A stretch of DNA of 64,000 nt from Leptospiraceae bacterium (GTDB taxonomy: Bacteria; Spirochaetota; Leptospiria; Leptospirales; Leptospiraceae): assembly GCA_016708435.1 (NCBI GenBank), contig JADJFV010000034.1, forward strand, positions 372,001-436,000, written 5' to 3'. Below, piece after piece: positions 53,590 to 62,309 of the stretch (the first letter of the stretch is position 1; every line of letters starts with the position of its first letter). The notes under the pieces were generated by a model. It was given only the letters and a program-made list of their open reading frames with translations. It was not told where the DNA came from and searched no databases. The position numbers and the translations under genes are program-made.

Positions 53590-53731
53590 TTACCCGCAAC
53601 CACCCATTGCTGCTTTTTTCTTTTGTAGCTTAACTTTTTTTATGAACTCAATTTGATGAGAATTATTCCGTGAGATATTTCTGGTATCGAAGAATTAAAT
53701 TCTAAGCCAACTGTCTTAAAAAATTCATAGT

Positions 53732-54847
53732 CTAATGACTCTTCTTCCCCTTCAGGCTTTTTTTCATAGCTATATCTTCTGGCAAAGGAAAATATTTTAG
53801 CCATTCATTTACTCCGCCTTCTAGAATATAAATGTTTAGCACTCCTTGCGCCTTCAGTAATTTCCAAGCTAAAGTAGAATCCTTTTCTTTATTAGATAAA
53901 ACAACAATGACAGTATTTGAACCAATCTTGCTTAACTCGTCTGCAAATTTGGGCGATCTGACTGTTTGAAAATCTACTCTATCAGCATCTCTTAAATGAA
54001 ATAAATTATAGTCACTTTCATTTCGAACATCCAGGACCTTTAGATACAATTGACGGTCATGCATTAATTCTCTTAACTCACCCGGATGAATGTATACCTC
54101 TCTTTTAAGTAAAAAGGGTTCATTTTTTGCAGAAACATATTGCCACTTCTTATCAGCGTCCGGTTGTCCAAGAAATGCAACTGCTAATGCAAAGAATAGC
54201 AAAATAGAGGCTGCGATCATATTCTTAGAATTCGTTGGAATTAGATTAATTTCTTTCCATGGAATATTTTGTCCAAAAACTTTTTCACCTATTTCAGCCC
54301 AGTAAAAAGCGATGATTGCCACAAGGATGACGGCTACTACCGTTACTCCAATACTAGTTCCAAAAAGATCGGATAATAGATAACGTTCTTTTACTCCAGA
54401 CTCCCAAAATTCTTCAAAAAATCCAACGGTCTCTCCAAAAAATCCTACTCCGATTAGAACTCCAATTAGAAATAGTAGTCCATCTAATTTCAGTGTAGAA
54501 GTTGCGACAAGGGAAGTGCCCGGACAAAATCCACCGATTATAAAACCTACACCCATGATTAGCCCACCGATAATTCCCGGCATAAGATAAGTTGGATTTA
54601 CCCATATTCCTTTAAAATCAATCAGTCCAAGCGAAGAACTCAAGAATATTAATACTAACGCAACAATGATTGCGGTAAACATTACCTTTAAAACTCTCAT
54701 CTCTTTGAAATAGAACTGGGCAGCTAGTTTTCGAGAATCTCCAAAACCGGACATTTCTAAAACACCGCCAAATCCGATACCAATCAAGAAAAAAACAAAA
54801 TATCCCCAATACTTTCCGAATAATGAAATAATATCAAATGGTCCCAT
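53732..54847 (-). CDS. YeeE/YedE (TsuA-like) sulfur transporter fused to a rhodanese-like domain
   Basis: 371 residues. About seven hydrophobic helices contain the YeeE/YedE signature GFIIGGFCPGTSLVATSTLK, whose cysteine is used in thiosulfate import by TsuA-type proteins. Residues about 245-355 are rhodanese-like (LDVRNESDYNLFHLRDADRV; YILEGGVNEWLK), but the active-site loop is VVLSNKEKDSTLA and lacks the catalytic Cys. The stop at 53732 follows an A7 run; adding one A there and one base near 53645 would give a longer tail (PEGEEESLDYEFFKTVGLEF..., KKKAAMGGCG) ending at 53590. Last gene of the cytochrome/sulfur operon. Confidence 0.78.
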   Translation of the reverse strand: MGPFDIISLFGKYWGYFVFFLIGIGFGGVLEMSGFGDSRKLAAQFYFKEMRVLKVMFTAIIVALVLIFLSSSLGLIDFKGIWVNPTYLMPGIIGGLIMGVGFIIGGFCPGTSLVATSTLKLDGLLFLIGVLIGVGFFGETVGFFEEFWESGVKERYLLSDLFGTSIGVTVVAVILVAIIAFYWAEIGEKVFGQNIPWKEINLIPTNSKNMIAASILLFFALAVAFLGQPDADKKWQYVSAKNEPFLLKREVYIHPGELRELMHDRQLYLKVLDVRNESDYNLFHLRDADRVDFQTVRSPKFADELSKIGSNTVIVVLSNKEKDSTLAWKLLKAQGVLNIYILEGGVNEWLKYFPLPEDIAMKKSLKGKKSH

Positions 54848-54856
54848 AGTTTTCTC

Positions 54857-55387
54857 CTAATTCCAAACCTTTCTTACAAAATAGGCAATCGCATATCCAC
54901 CAGCAAAGACCGCCAGCATAAATGCCCAACTTCCAACAGAAAGCACAGCACCACCACTCAATGCTTGCCCTGAAGTACAACCTCTAGCCATTCTTGCCCC
55001 ATAACCCATAATGATTCCGCCAATAACTGCTAAAACCAATCTTTTCTGATTGGAGATTTGAGGACCTTTACGAATTTCCAATTTCACTCTTTTAAAAAAA
55101 AGACCTGATATTAGACCACCAACAAAAGTTCCGAATAACATAAATAGTCCACTATGATCTAATGGATTCAAATTCCCACCGCCCATATGAGCAAGGTAGG
55201 CAACTCTATCAACATGGTTACTTGCAAATACATCTAATATTGCTACTTGAATGCGATTGATTGCGCCTGACGCACCCAATCCATTTCCAGTTATATAATA
55301 AGCCAAAAAAAGTACAATACCAAGGAGTGTTCCGCCAAGGTAAGGGTTAATATAATTTTCTTCTCTTTGTTCCATAGTTTTCTCCAA
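54857..55387 (-). CDS. YeeE/YedE-family membrane protein
   Basis: 176 residues with four to five hydrophobic helices and the conserved motif GARMARGCTSGQALSGGAVL, matching the cysteine-containing half of YeeE/YedE sulfur transporters. It pairs with the other half encoded 9 bp downstream, so the two probably form one transporter or heterodimer. Start ATG at 55387. Sits directly after the cytochrome b gene, implying transport of a sulfur compound linked to the redox chain; this is inference. Confidence 0.8.
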   Translation of the reverse strand: MEKTMEQREENYINPYLGGTLLGIVLFLAYYITGNGLGASGAINRIQVAILDVFASNHVDRVAYLAHMGGGNLNPLDHSGLFMLFGTFVGGLISGLFFKRVKLEIRKGPQISNQKRLVLAVIGGIIMGYGARMARGCTSGQALSGGAVLSVGSWAFMLAVFAGGYAIAYFVRKVWN

Positions 55388-55399
55388 GATTAACTTTTA

Positions 55400-55662
55400 T
55401 TAGACTCCATTTTTTTTTACATCTTCATAGCCAATTACCATTGCCTTGATATTCGATGTCCATGTATGACCCGTTGTAGTAAGGTAAACATGCATACATA
55501 AAAAAGATAAGAACATCCAAGATCCTAATGTATGAATGGGGGCTAATACAGAAAGTCCACCGAGGAAATTTAGAATTCCAGGAAGTCTTTCTTCGCCCCA
55601 AATCAAAAGTCCAGTTATTACCTGAATGGGTAATAGTAAATTTAAAATTGCAAGATAGGTGA
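55400..55662 (-). CDS. C-terminal part of cytochrome b-type membrane domain (frameshifted)
   Basis: The reading frame NPLQQITYLAILNLLLPIQVI..., GLLIWGEERLPGILNFLGGL, APIHTLGSWMFLSFLCMHVY and TTTGHTWTSNIKAMVIGYED completes a formate-dehydrogenase-gamma/cytochrome b561-like membrane domain with haem-ligand histidines. The first available start codon is at 55606, inside the domain. One missing A near 55668 separates it from the upstream part. Confidence 0.75.
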
Positions 55663-57609
55663 TCTGTTGAAGTGGGTTGAGTTTTCTTTCTTTCGTTTTT
55701 CAAGCGGGTGGGATGCACCATTAAATATTCCATGCGTATAATATCGAATTTGCGCAATGCTATCATTCCAAAAACTTTTATAGGGCGGAAAATACTGTTT
55801 AATCTCAGAACTGGCAACATGATAGAAAAAGGATAGAAATGCATTTACAATTAAAATAAAAGCCAGGATATTATGAGCATAGACTGCAACAGTTAAACTT
55901 AAAAAAGGAATTGAATCTGGAAAGTGAATTTCAATTCCTGTGATAAGTAAAAAAATAATTCCAAGGGCAGATGTCCAATGCCAGAGTCTTTCATAAAATG
56001 AATACATATATACTTGTTTCATTTCTTCATGAGTAGATACTATTTCCCTTGCTTTTAAAATTCTATATCCGCTGTGCAAGATAATTCCCAAGACTGTAAG
56101 TCCGAATAGAAATAGACCTAAATAATCTATCCATTTTTGTTTTACGTATCCAAAAACATAGAATCCAGCATTCTCAATTTTAGCTTCTGCAAAAAATCTA
56201 TCTTTATCTTGCTTAATGAAAAGAATATTTTCTGCCAATTTAGAATCCTCTGCTATTTTTGGGAGATTCCTACCTGGGAGATAGTCTCCAATAAATATAT
56301 CTGTGGATAATTTAGATTCGCTGCTATGACAACTAGAACAGTCTTTGGTTACAGAGTCACCACGCAATATTCCATGCACTACAGGGAATACTCCAATTTC
56401 ACCTCTAATTTCCAATTCATCGTTTAATAATGACTGCAATTGATTTTTGATATATTCATATTTTTCCTGCTTATCTAAAACCCATTCAACGCCTTCTATA
56501 TTTCCATTTTTATTTTGGTCGAATAAATCTTTTAGCTTTGTATTCTCTGTTTGATTTTTAGAATTCAAGATAGTTTTCAAAGAATCTATAGATATTTTCT
56601 GATTTGATTTTTTAGAAACCCAATTCCATTCAGTTACAAAATTGTAGGGTTTAAGTTTTTCATTTTGAGGTAGTAAAAATGGGGAATACCCTTTGATGTA
56701 TTCTACATTGATAGATTTTTGAGGATAACCATCGATATTTCTAAATTTATAAATTGGACTAGCAAGCTCTGTAAGGACTGTATTATCAATTTCTAATAAA
56801 GCCGGTCCTTTGATTAAGGGAACATGACAACTCTGACAGGCAACGCGTTCCATGTGTTTTTTCTTATATGGAATCATATCATGTATCAACAATGGATTAT
56901 GACAGTTAGAGCATTCCGAGGTGGTAAGATTATGATCTGGTCGAGTCAGAAAAGAAGCCAGACTCGTAGTTCTTGGATCTTGAATTAAATGTTTTAATTC
57001 ATTGTCTTTCTTAGGTATCATTTTTTTGGGATTGTTTGAAGCAAAATGACAATCAACACAGTGAACTCTTCTGTCTGCATGAATATCCCACGCATAATCA
57101 GTAGTATCCTTATTTTCCAAATTCAAAAAAGAAGATTGTATTTTTTGATGAGAAATGATTTCTCCGGTTCGTTTGGTTTGTTCATATTTTCCGGGTGTAA
57201 AGAAATCTGTTGGAAACGCAAGTGGCTTATCTCCTTGGTGAATAAGTCCATGACAGGAATTGCAATTCTCATTTTCTGGACTGCGAATAGTAAGATATTC
57301 TCTCATTAATTCACCAGATGAATTGATTTGACTCGGTTTCCAATCTATCTTTCCATTTTCAAAGTGGCATTGAATACAATCTACTTGAATCGTTTTATTT
57401 ACATGGTGACTGTTTTTAGATATGTATTCTGTGTCATGACATTTGCTACAAGTTTGATCTGTAGAAATTTGACCATTGGATGATCTTACATTTATTCCAT
57501 TTTTATCTAACAAAGGAATAAGAGGATGAAGTTTACTTGACTGAGCTTCTTTTTCAAATGGGAAGAACATTGCAGAAAAGACTACCAAAATTGCCATATA
57601 ACGGTTCAT
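55642..57609 (-). CDS. Seven-haem cytochrome c with C-terminal cytochrome b-type domain (frameshifted at its end)
   Basis: 655 residues. A signal peptide (YMAILVVFSAMFFPFEKEAQS) precedes seven CxxCH haem sites (CSKCH, CIQCH, CNSCH, CVDCH, CSNCH, CQSCH, CSSCH) in the first ~440 residues. Membrane helices begin near 480 (YLGLFLFGLTVLGIILHSGY) and then enter a cytochrome b domain with FYERLWHWTSALGIIFLLITG and VYAHNILAFILIV. The frame is lost just before the last helices, which continue at 55400-55662. It probably passes electrons between the quinone pool and the octahaem cytochrome encoded 8 bp upstream. Confidence 0.82.
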   Translation of the reverse strand: MNRYMAILVVFSAMFFPFEKEAQSSKLHPLIPLLDKNGINVRSSNGQISTDQTCSKCHDTEYISKNSHHVNKTIQVDCIQCHFENGKIDWKPSQINSSGELMREYLTIRSPENENCNSCHGLIHQGDKPLAFPTDFFTPGKYEQTKRTGEIISHQKIQSSFLNLENKDTTDYAWDIHADRRVHCVDCHFASNNPKKMIPKKDNELKHLIQDPRTTSLASFLTRPDHNLTTSECSNCHNPLLIHDMIPYKKKHMERVACQSCHVPLIKGPALLEIDNTVLTELASPIYKFRNIDGYPQKSINVEYIKGYSPFLLPQNEKLKPYNFVTEWNWVSKKSNQKISIDSLKTILNSKNQTENTKLKDLFDQNKNGNIEGVEWVLDKQEKYEYIKNQLQSLLNDELEIRGEIGVFPVVHGILRGDSVTKDCSSCHSSESKLSTDIFIGDYLPGRNLPKIAEDSKLAENILFIKQDKDRFFAEAKIENAGFYVFGYVKQKWIDYLGLFLFGLTVLGIILHSGYRILKAREIVSTHEEMKQVYMYSFYERLWHWTSALGIIFLLITGIEIHFPDSIPFLSLTVAVYAHNILAFILIVNAFLSFFYHVASSEIKQYFPPYKSFWNDSIAQIRYYTHGIFNGASHPLEKRKKENSTHFNRSPILQF

Positions 57610-57617
57610 AATTTCTC

Positions 57618-59075
57618 CTACTTTCCTTTTACATTGGATAGATCACGTCCACCAATGATGGCAGGATCATTATCATATCCAAGTGATTTCCAATCCATTC
57701 TCGAAGAGTTTCCATGACAATCATTGCAACTCAAACTATCTTTTGCTGAGCTTACCATATGAGAGAGTGGCCAAAACATTTGAGTGTCGGTAAATCCATA
57801 TTCACCGCTGTATTCACTTTTATTCTCCTTGGCTCCTAGTCGAATCGCTTTATCCCAATTAAACTCTTTCCAATAGCCTCCTTCTCCTGATGTTACAACG
57901 GGTAAAAGAATATTTAGTTTTTTATCATAGGGTTGTGTTGCTTTGTGAATTTTAAATGGCCAGATTTTTGCATTTTTATCATTCTTATTTCCTTGCGGAT
58001 AATTGATATTATTCAGTTTGCCGGGTTCAATTTTATCACCTTGCAGATATCTATCTACCTTTAAATTAAACCAATAGTATTCTGGTTTAAGATTCATAGC
58101 ATAAGTAAATTCACCTTTGATTTTTAAATATTCATGGATGCTTTCTTTTCTATTGGAATCTCCTGCCTTTGACCAATCCCATGTCATTTTCGTTGGAGTT
58201 CGTTTTGCATAATTTGGGATATGACAGGTTTGGCAGGCGATTGATTTTGTATGAGCATTGATTCTTTCATTTTTGTGAACATTCTCTTCATGACAGTTAC
58301 TACAATCAACTTGGTTTTTCTCTTCAATGGATACAGAAAATGCTGTGCCTGGAACTAGATGATCTTTTGTTTTATGGCAATCAATACATAGCATTTTGTG
58401 TTTTCCCATGTGGACATCGACTTTTTCCACTGCATTTATGAGACTATCGTCTAGATCTCCGTGCTTAACTGCCATTCCACCACCACCAGAAAAATGACAC
58501 ATTCCACAATTATCCCTTTTAGGATATCCTACACCTCTTGCCACAGCCAATAAATTCACATCTTTACTGGGCATACCCGCTAAGTCCTTAGTATATGTAC
58601 CAGTCCAATCGTGACAAATAAGACAATCTACATTTTCCGATTTCTTAAAATCAAAGGTCTGATCTTCCCAGCCATATCCTGCATGGCATTTAGTACAGGA
58701 TGGCCAGTTTCCGGTAACATTGATACAAAAGTTATTGATGAGATTTTTCTTACCAATTGTAAGAATACTTTCTTCTTTTCTTGAACTCTTATTTGACCTG
58801 AGCCATGTCCAATGCGAGGTTTTCATTACATTTTCAGCAGATTTTGGATGGCAATTGATACATGCTTTGGTTACTTCTTGTGGTGAGGAAAAGCCCGATC
58901 TTGCATTTTCTTCAAAATACATGGAATGACTAAAGTGAATTCTTGTTGGTTTTTCAAAATTGCTGATGGGCTTATGCTTGCTTACCCCCCCAGGCCAAAA
59001 AAGAATAAAAGAAGCTGTGAAAATTATTATTGTTAAGATAAAACCTAAAAACCAGTTTTTATTTTTCAATCGCAT
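57618..59075 (-). CDS. Octahaem c-type cytochrome, tetrathionate reductase (OTR) family
   Basis: 485 residues with an N-terminal membrane anchor/signal (WFLGFILTIIIFTASFILFW) and eight CxxCH motifs: CINCH, CTKCH, CLICH, CGMCH, CIDCH, CSNCH, CQTCH and CNDCH. The spacing plus the QTCHIPNYAKRTPTKMTWDW and GYGWEDQTFDF segments fit the Shewanella-type octahaem tetrathionate reductase family, which in vitro reduces tetrathionate, nitrite and hydroxylamine. First gene of the leftward operon (OTR, seven-haem cytochrome b/c, YeeE, YeeE-rhodanese). A 21-bp dyad lies 90 bp upstream. The physiological substrate is unknown. Confidence 0.85.
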   Translation of the reverse strand: MRLKNKNWFLGFILTIIIFTASFILFWPGGVSKHKPISNFEKPTRIHFSHSMYFEENARSGFSSPQEVTKACINCHPKSAENVMKTSHWTWLRSNKSSRKEESILTIGKKNLINNFCINVTGNWPSCTKCHAGYGWEDQTFDFKKSENVDCLICHDWTGTYTKDLAGMPSKDVNLLAVARGVGYPKRDNCGMCHFSGGGGMAVKHGDLDDSLINAVEKVDVHMGKHKMLCIDCHKTKDHLVPGTAFSVSIEEKNQVDCSNCHEENVHKNERINAHTKSIACQTCHIPNYAKRTPTKMTWDWSKAGDSNRKESIHEYLKIKGEFTYAMNLKPEYYWFNLKVDRYLQGDKIEPGKLNNINYPQGNKNDKNAKIWPFKIHKATQPYDKKLNILLPVVTSGEGGYWKEFNWDKAIRLGAKENKSEYSGEYGFTDTQMFWPLSHMVSSAKDSLSCNDCHGNSSRMDWKSLGYDNDPAIIGGRDLSNVKGK

Positions 59076-59164
59076 ATGATCTACCTAACTTTTAGAAGCT
59101 ATTTTAAATAAAGTAAATATTTTTTGATAGATTCTTTATTTAATTTAATCCAAGATAATTACTC

Positions 59165-59185
59165 ATACAATACCCTGTATAGTAT
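59165..59185. promoter_or_regulatory. 21-bp dyad between divergent operons
   Basis: ATACAATAC-CCT-GTATAGTAT: each 9-bp arm is the inverted complement of the other except the central base. It lies 90 bp upstream of the octahaem cytochrome start and 176 bp upstream of the rightward oxidase-TetR-glpD operon, whose TetR protein is a candidate binder. Confidence 0.5.
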
Positions 59186-59233
59186 ATATCTAATTAAAAA
59201 CATTCATAGAAAAGCAAGTCATTAAAAAAGGAA

Positions 59234-59262
59234 GTTCACGCAAAGCCGCGGAGACGCAAAGA
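59234..59262. repeat. Short CGCAAAG repeat element
   Basis: TTCACGCAAAGCCGCGGAGACGCAAAG-type sequence, one of the miniature direct-repeat families found between genes; no coding or regulatory role is visible. Confidence 0.5.
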
Positions 59263-59360
59263 GAAGAGGGCAATTTACCCGTGTCCGATCGTGGTAATTT
59301 TTTTAGTTTACAAAATAGACAATGGTTCATATAATGACGATAGTTCAAAAAGAGGGTGAT

Positions 59361-60530
59361 ATGTCAAACAGCACTTACAGGCAGATTTATAAATGGGGAG
59401 ATCCTAAAAAAGAGGAGAAATTAAACCACCATGCAGCGGAATTTCTCGAAAAATCCTTTGGAATCAAAGAAAGTCCAAAACCGCATTTGCCAGGGGACAT
59501 GGATATTTCTCTCGAAAGAAAGAAAACTCTTCCAGCTAAGATTACAAACAAACTGAAAGCAATTGTGGGAGAGAATAATTTCTTCGACTCTGATTTCGAA
59601 AGAGCGCGTCATAGCATTGGAAGATTCTATATGGAAATTCTCCAGGCTAGAATGGGCAATGTAGAAAATCCTCCTGATGCAGTCGTATCTCCGAGAACGC
59701 AGGAAGAAGTTTTGCAAATAGTTAAACTTTGCAATGAGTGGAAAATTCCAATTATCCCCTTTGCTGGTAATTCTTCCGTAACAAAAGCATTGCAAGCTCC
59801 TAAGGGTGGAGTCTCCCTTGATTTAAAAAATCTAAATAAAATTATTGAGCTAAATGAGACTAACACAACCGTAACCGCTGAGGCTGGAGTGTTTGGACCG
59901 GTATTAGAAAAATTTCTAAACGAGAAAGGATATACATGCGGCCACTTCCCTCAATCTTTTGAATTTTCTACTGTGGGTGGCTGGGTTGCTGCTAAAGGAG
60001 CAGGGCAGGCTTCCACTGGATATGGAAAAATGGAAGATATCGCTCTTGCGGTTACTGTTGTTACCCCCGAAGGAATTATAGAAACAAAACCTTATCCTGC
60101 TGCTTCTATCGGTCCTGATATTTTCAAATTCTTCTTAGGCTCAGAGGGGATACTCGGTGTAATCACAAAAGTTACTTTAAAAGTTAGAAAGTATAAAGCG
60201 GAAGATTCCTCCATGACTTCTTTTATCTTTCCTGACTTTGAATCTGGCTGTAAAGCAATGCGCGAAATTATGCAGGGTGGTTTTGGAAAGCCTCATTTCT
60301 TCCGACTCCAAGATCCAGAAGAGCCTGATATCTCTTTTAGAATGTCTGGCAAAGAAGGAAGTATTTCTGATAAGTTTTTAAAGTTAATTCGCTATTATCC
60401 GATGAAGCGTTGCTTGATGTATGTAATTATTGACGGAGATCCCGACTACACGAAATTTCTTTTGAAGAAAGTGAGAAAAGTAGCCAAACAAAATAAAGCA
60501 TTCGAAACCGGAAAATCCGTTTGTGAATAA
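59361..60530 (+). CDS. FAD-linked oxidase, alkyl-DHAP-synthase-like, N-terminal part (frameshifted)
   Basis: 390 codons from ATG 59361 (AGAGGG upstream). The PCMH-type FAD domain is clear: VVSPRTQEEVLQIVKLCNEW, IIPFAGNSSVTKAL, GGVSLDLKNLNKIIEL, TVTAEAGVFGPVLEKFLNEK, CGHFPQSFEFSTVGGWVAAK and GSEGILGVITKVTLKV. The family includes alkylglycerone-phosphate synthase (ether lipids) and related FAD oxidases. The frame breaks near 60510 in GGAAAATCCG; two missing A's, or one extra base, would link it to the next entry. First gene of an operon with a TetR regulator and glpD. Confidence 0.8.
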   Translation: MSNSTYRQIYKWGDPKKEEKLNHHAAEFLEKSFGIKESPKPHLPGDMDISLERKKTLPAKITNKLKAIVGENNFFDSDFERARHSIGRFYMEILQARMGNVENPPDAVVSPRTQEEVLQIVKLCNEWKIPIIPFAGNSSVTKALQAPKGGVSLDLKNLNKIIELNETNTTVTAEAGVFGPVLEKFLNEKGYTCGHFPQSFEFSTVGGWVAAKGAGQASTGYGKMEDIALAVTVVTPEGIIETKPYPAASIGPDIFKFFLGSEGILGVITKVTLKVRKYKAEDSSMTSFIFPDFESGCKAMREIMQGGFGKPHFFRLQDPEEPDISFRMSGKEGSISDKFLKLIRYYPMKRCLMYVIIDGDPDYTKFLLKKVRKVAKQNKAFETGKSVCE

Positions 60531-60984
60531 ATGGTTGGAGCAAAGATATTCGAGTGCCTATCTACGGGACTCTTTAATGGACCAAGGCGTTATGATTGAT
60601 ACCCTCGAAACTGCGGTTACTTGGGATAATCTCCTCGGACTTTGGAAAGCGGCTCGTGATTATGTAAAACAAAAACAAAACACACTTTCCCTTGTGCATA
60701 TTTCTCATGCTTATGAAAATGGAGCCAATCTCTATTTTATATTTATGTGCCCAATGGATACAAAAGATGAAGTAGGCGAATTTAACAAATTTCATAAAGG
60801 GCTAATAGATGTTATCCATAAAAACAATGGCTCTCTATCGCACCATCATGGCATAGGTCGATTAACCTCTCATTTGATGAAAGAAGAAGTCGGTGAACTC
60901 GGATTAAAGACATTGCAAGCATTAAAAGATTCACTTGACCCAAAAGGAATTATGAATCCGGGAGGCACACTTGGTCTCAAATGA
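60523..60984 (+). CDS. FAD-linked oxidase, C-terminal part (frameshifted)
   Basis: Contains the family C-terminus: WLEQRYSSAYLRDSLMDQGV, MIDTLETAVTWDNL, the AHISHAYENGANLYFIF-like strand, the HHGIGR active-site motif in SLSHHHGIGRLTSHLM, and LKDSLDPKGIMNPGG. In alkyl-DHAP synthase the HHGxG histidines are catalytic, which favours that activity. The whole protein would be about 540 residues. Its stop overlaps the TetR start. Confidence 0.8.
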   Translation: MNKWLEQRYSSAYLRDSLMDQGVMIDTLETAVTWDNLLGLWKAARDYVKQKQNTLSLVHISHAYENGANLYFIFMCPMDTKDEVGEFNKFHKGLIDVIHKNNGSLSHHHGIGRLTSHLMKEEVGELGLKTLQALKDSLDPKGIMNPGGTLGLK

Positions 60985-61630
60985 AATCAAATCAAAAGTG
61001 CAATCTCGTAAAGAAAGAGAATTTATTAAGCGGGGAGAAGAGATTTTAGAAACAGCCAAATCCCTTTTTAAAAAACAAAATCCAGCTCTAGTCAGTATGG
61101 ATATGATTGCAAATGAAGTAGGAATTGGTAGAGGAACACTCTATTTGCATTACAAGGGCAAAGATGAACTCATGATGCGAATTGTATTAAATCGTCATAT
61201 CGAATTGTTAAGTGAATTGGACAATATTGATTTAAAACTTTCAGCAGAGGATCTGGCACGAAAAACAGTAAGAGTCTACTTAGAGCATAATATCAATTCG
61301 CCACAAGATTATCTCATGCAAAAAAAATGTGAAGAGAATATTATAAAAGAAAATGTAGGCGAAGAAATTTTAAAGGAAGTAGAAGAGGAAAGACTAAAGC
61401 GAATGGCTATTATGGAAAAAATCTTTCTTAGACTAAAAGAAGAAGGAAAGATTCGAGATATCCCGCCTTATCTGCTAGCAGGTGCGACATGGGGCATGTT
61501 AAAAGGGGCACTAGACGTAATTGTAAGTGGTTACTTCAGACAAGAAATTGCAGATGAAGAAATGTTTTTTGCACTCGTCGAAAATCTTTTATTTTACGGA
61601 CTTTTCAAATCAGAGGAGAAATTAAAATGA
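60971..61630 (+). CDS. TetR-family transcriptional regulator
   Basis: 219 residues from a TTG with GGGAGG six bases upstream; a GTG at 60999 is the alternative. HTH: EEILETAKSLFKKQNPALVS, MDMIANEVGIGRGTLYLHYK, GKDELMMRIV. The C-terminal domain is helical and charged. It overlaps the oxidase stop by 14 nt and glpD start by 4 nt, so it is embedded in the operon it probably controls. The dyad at 59165-59185 is its best visible operator candidate. Confidence 0.85.
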   Translation: MVSNEIKSKVQSRKEREFIKRGEEILETAKSLFKKQNPALVSMDMIANEVGIGRGTLYLHYKGKDELMMRIVLNRHIELLSELDNIDLKLSAEDLARKTVRVYLEHNINSPQDYLMQKKCEENIIKENVGEEILKEVEEERLKRMAIMEKIFLRLKEEGKIRDIPPYLLAGATWGMLKGALDVIVSGYFRQEIADEEMFFALVENLLFYGLFKSEEKLK

Positions 61631-62262
61631 AATCAAACCGAATTCCAATCAAAGATTTAAAGGAAAAAGAATTAGATGTATTAATCATTGGTGGTGGAAT
61701 CACAGGGGCTTGTATTCTCTGGGATGCAACTCTTAGAGGGATGAAATGTCTCTTAGTGGATAAGAATGATTATGCGTCTGGAACAAGTCAGGCAACTTCA
61801 AAATTAATTCATGGGGGACTTCGGTATTTAAAGAATTTTGAAATTGGTCTTGTTCGGGAATCTTTAAGAGAAAGAAGAAATTTAGCTCGCATATCTCCTC
61901 ATGCACTTTATACAATGGGCTTTCAAATTCCAGTTTACAATGCTAAAGATACAGTGATGACTAAACTCGGAATGGTTCTTTATAACCAGTTATCCTATGA
62001 TCGAAATAAAATGATTCACCTGGATAATTTAATACCCGAATATCGCTTTCACAATCGAGAAGAAACTATCCACGAGATTCCAGAAATTCCTAGAGAGCGG
62101 CTAAAAGGCTCTTACCTCTACTATGATTATGCAAATCTAAATCCAGAGCGTTATACGACAGAGTTTATATTCTCAGCTCGTAATCATGGGGCAGTTTGTA
62201 GAAATTATACTGAAGTCTTAAATATTGAGAAAACTTCGAAAGGAACTTATTTGTTAAACTAA
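61627..62262 (+). CDS. glpD: Glycerol-3-phosphate dehydrogenase, N-terminal part (frameshifted)
   Basis: 211 codons with the FAD-binding start VLIIGGGITGACILWDATLR, DKNDYASGTSQATSKLIHGG, LRYLKNFEIGLVRESLRERR and YDYANLNPERYTTEFIFSAR. Membrane-associated GlpD oxidises glycerol-3-phosphate to dihydroxyacetone phosphate and feeds the quinone pool. The frame ends at TTGTTAAACTAA; one missing T near 62252 would give GTYFVKLKDSLSGEIAIVET and continue into the next entry. GlpT elsewhere in the window can supply its substrate. Confidence 0.92.
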   Translation: MKSNRIPIKDLKEKELDVLIIGGGITGACILWDATLRGMKCLLVDKNDYASGTSQATSKLIHGGLRYLKNFEIGLVRESLRERRNLARISPHALYTMGFQIPVYNAKDTVMTKLGMVLYNQLSYDRNKMIHLDNLIPEYRFHNREETIHEIPEIPRERLKGSYLYYDYANLNPERYTTEFIFSARNHGAVCRNYTEVLNIEKTSKGTYLLN

Positions 62263-62309
62263 AAGATAGTTTATCCGGAGAAATTGCAATAGTAGAAACA
62301 AAAGCTCTT

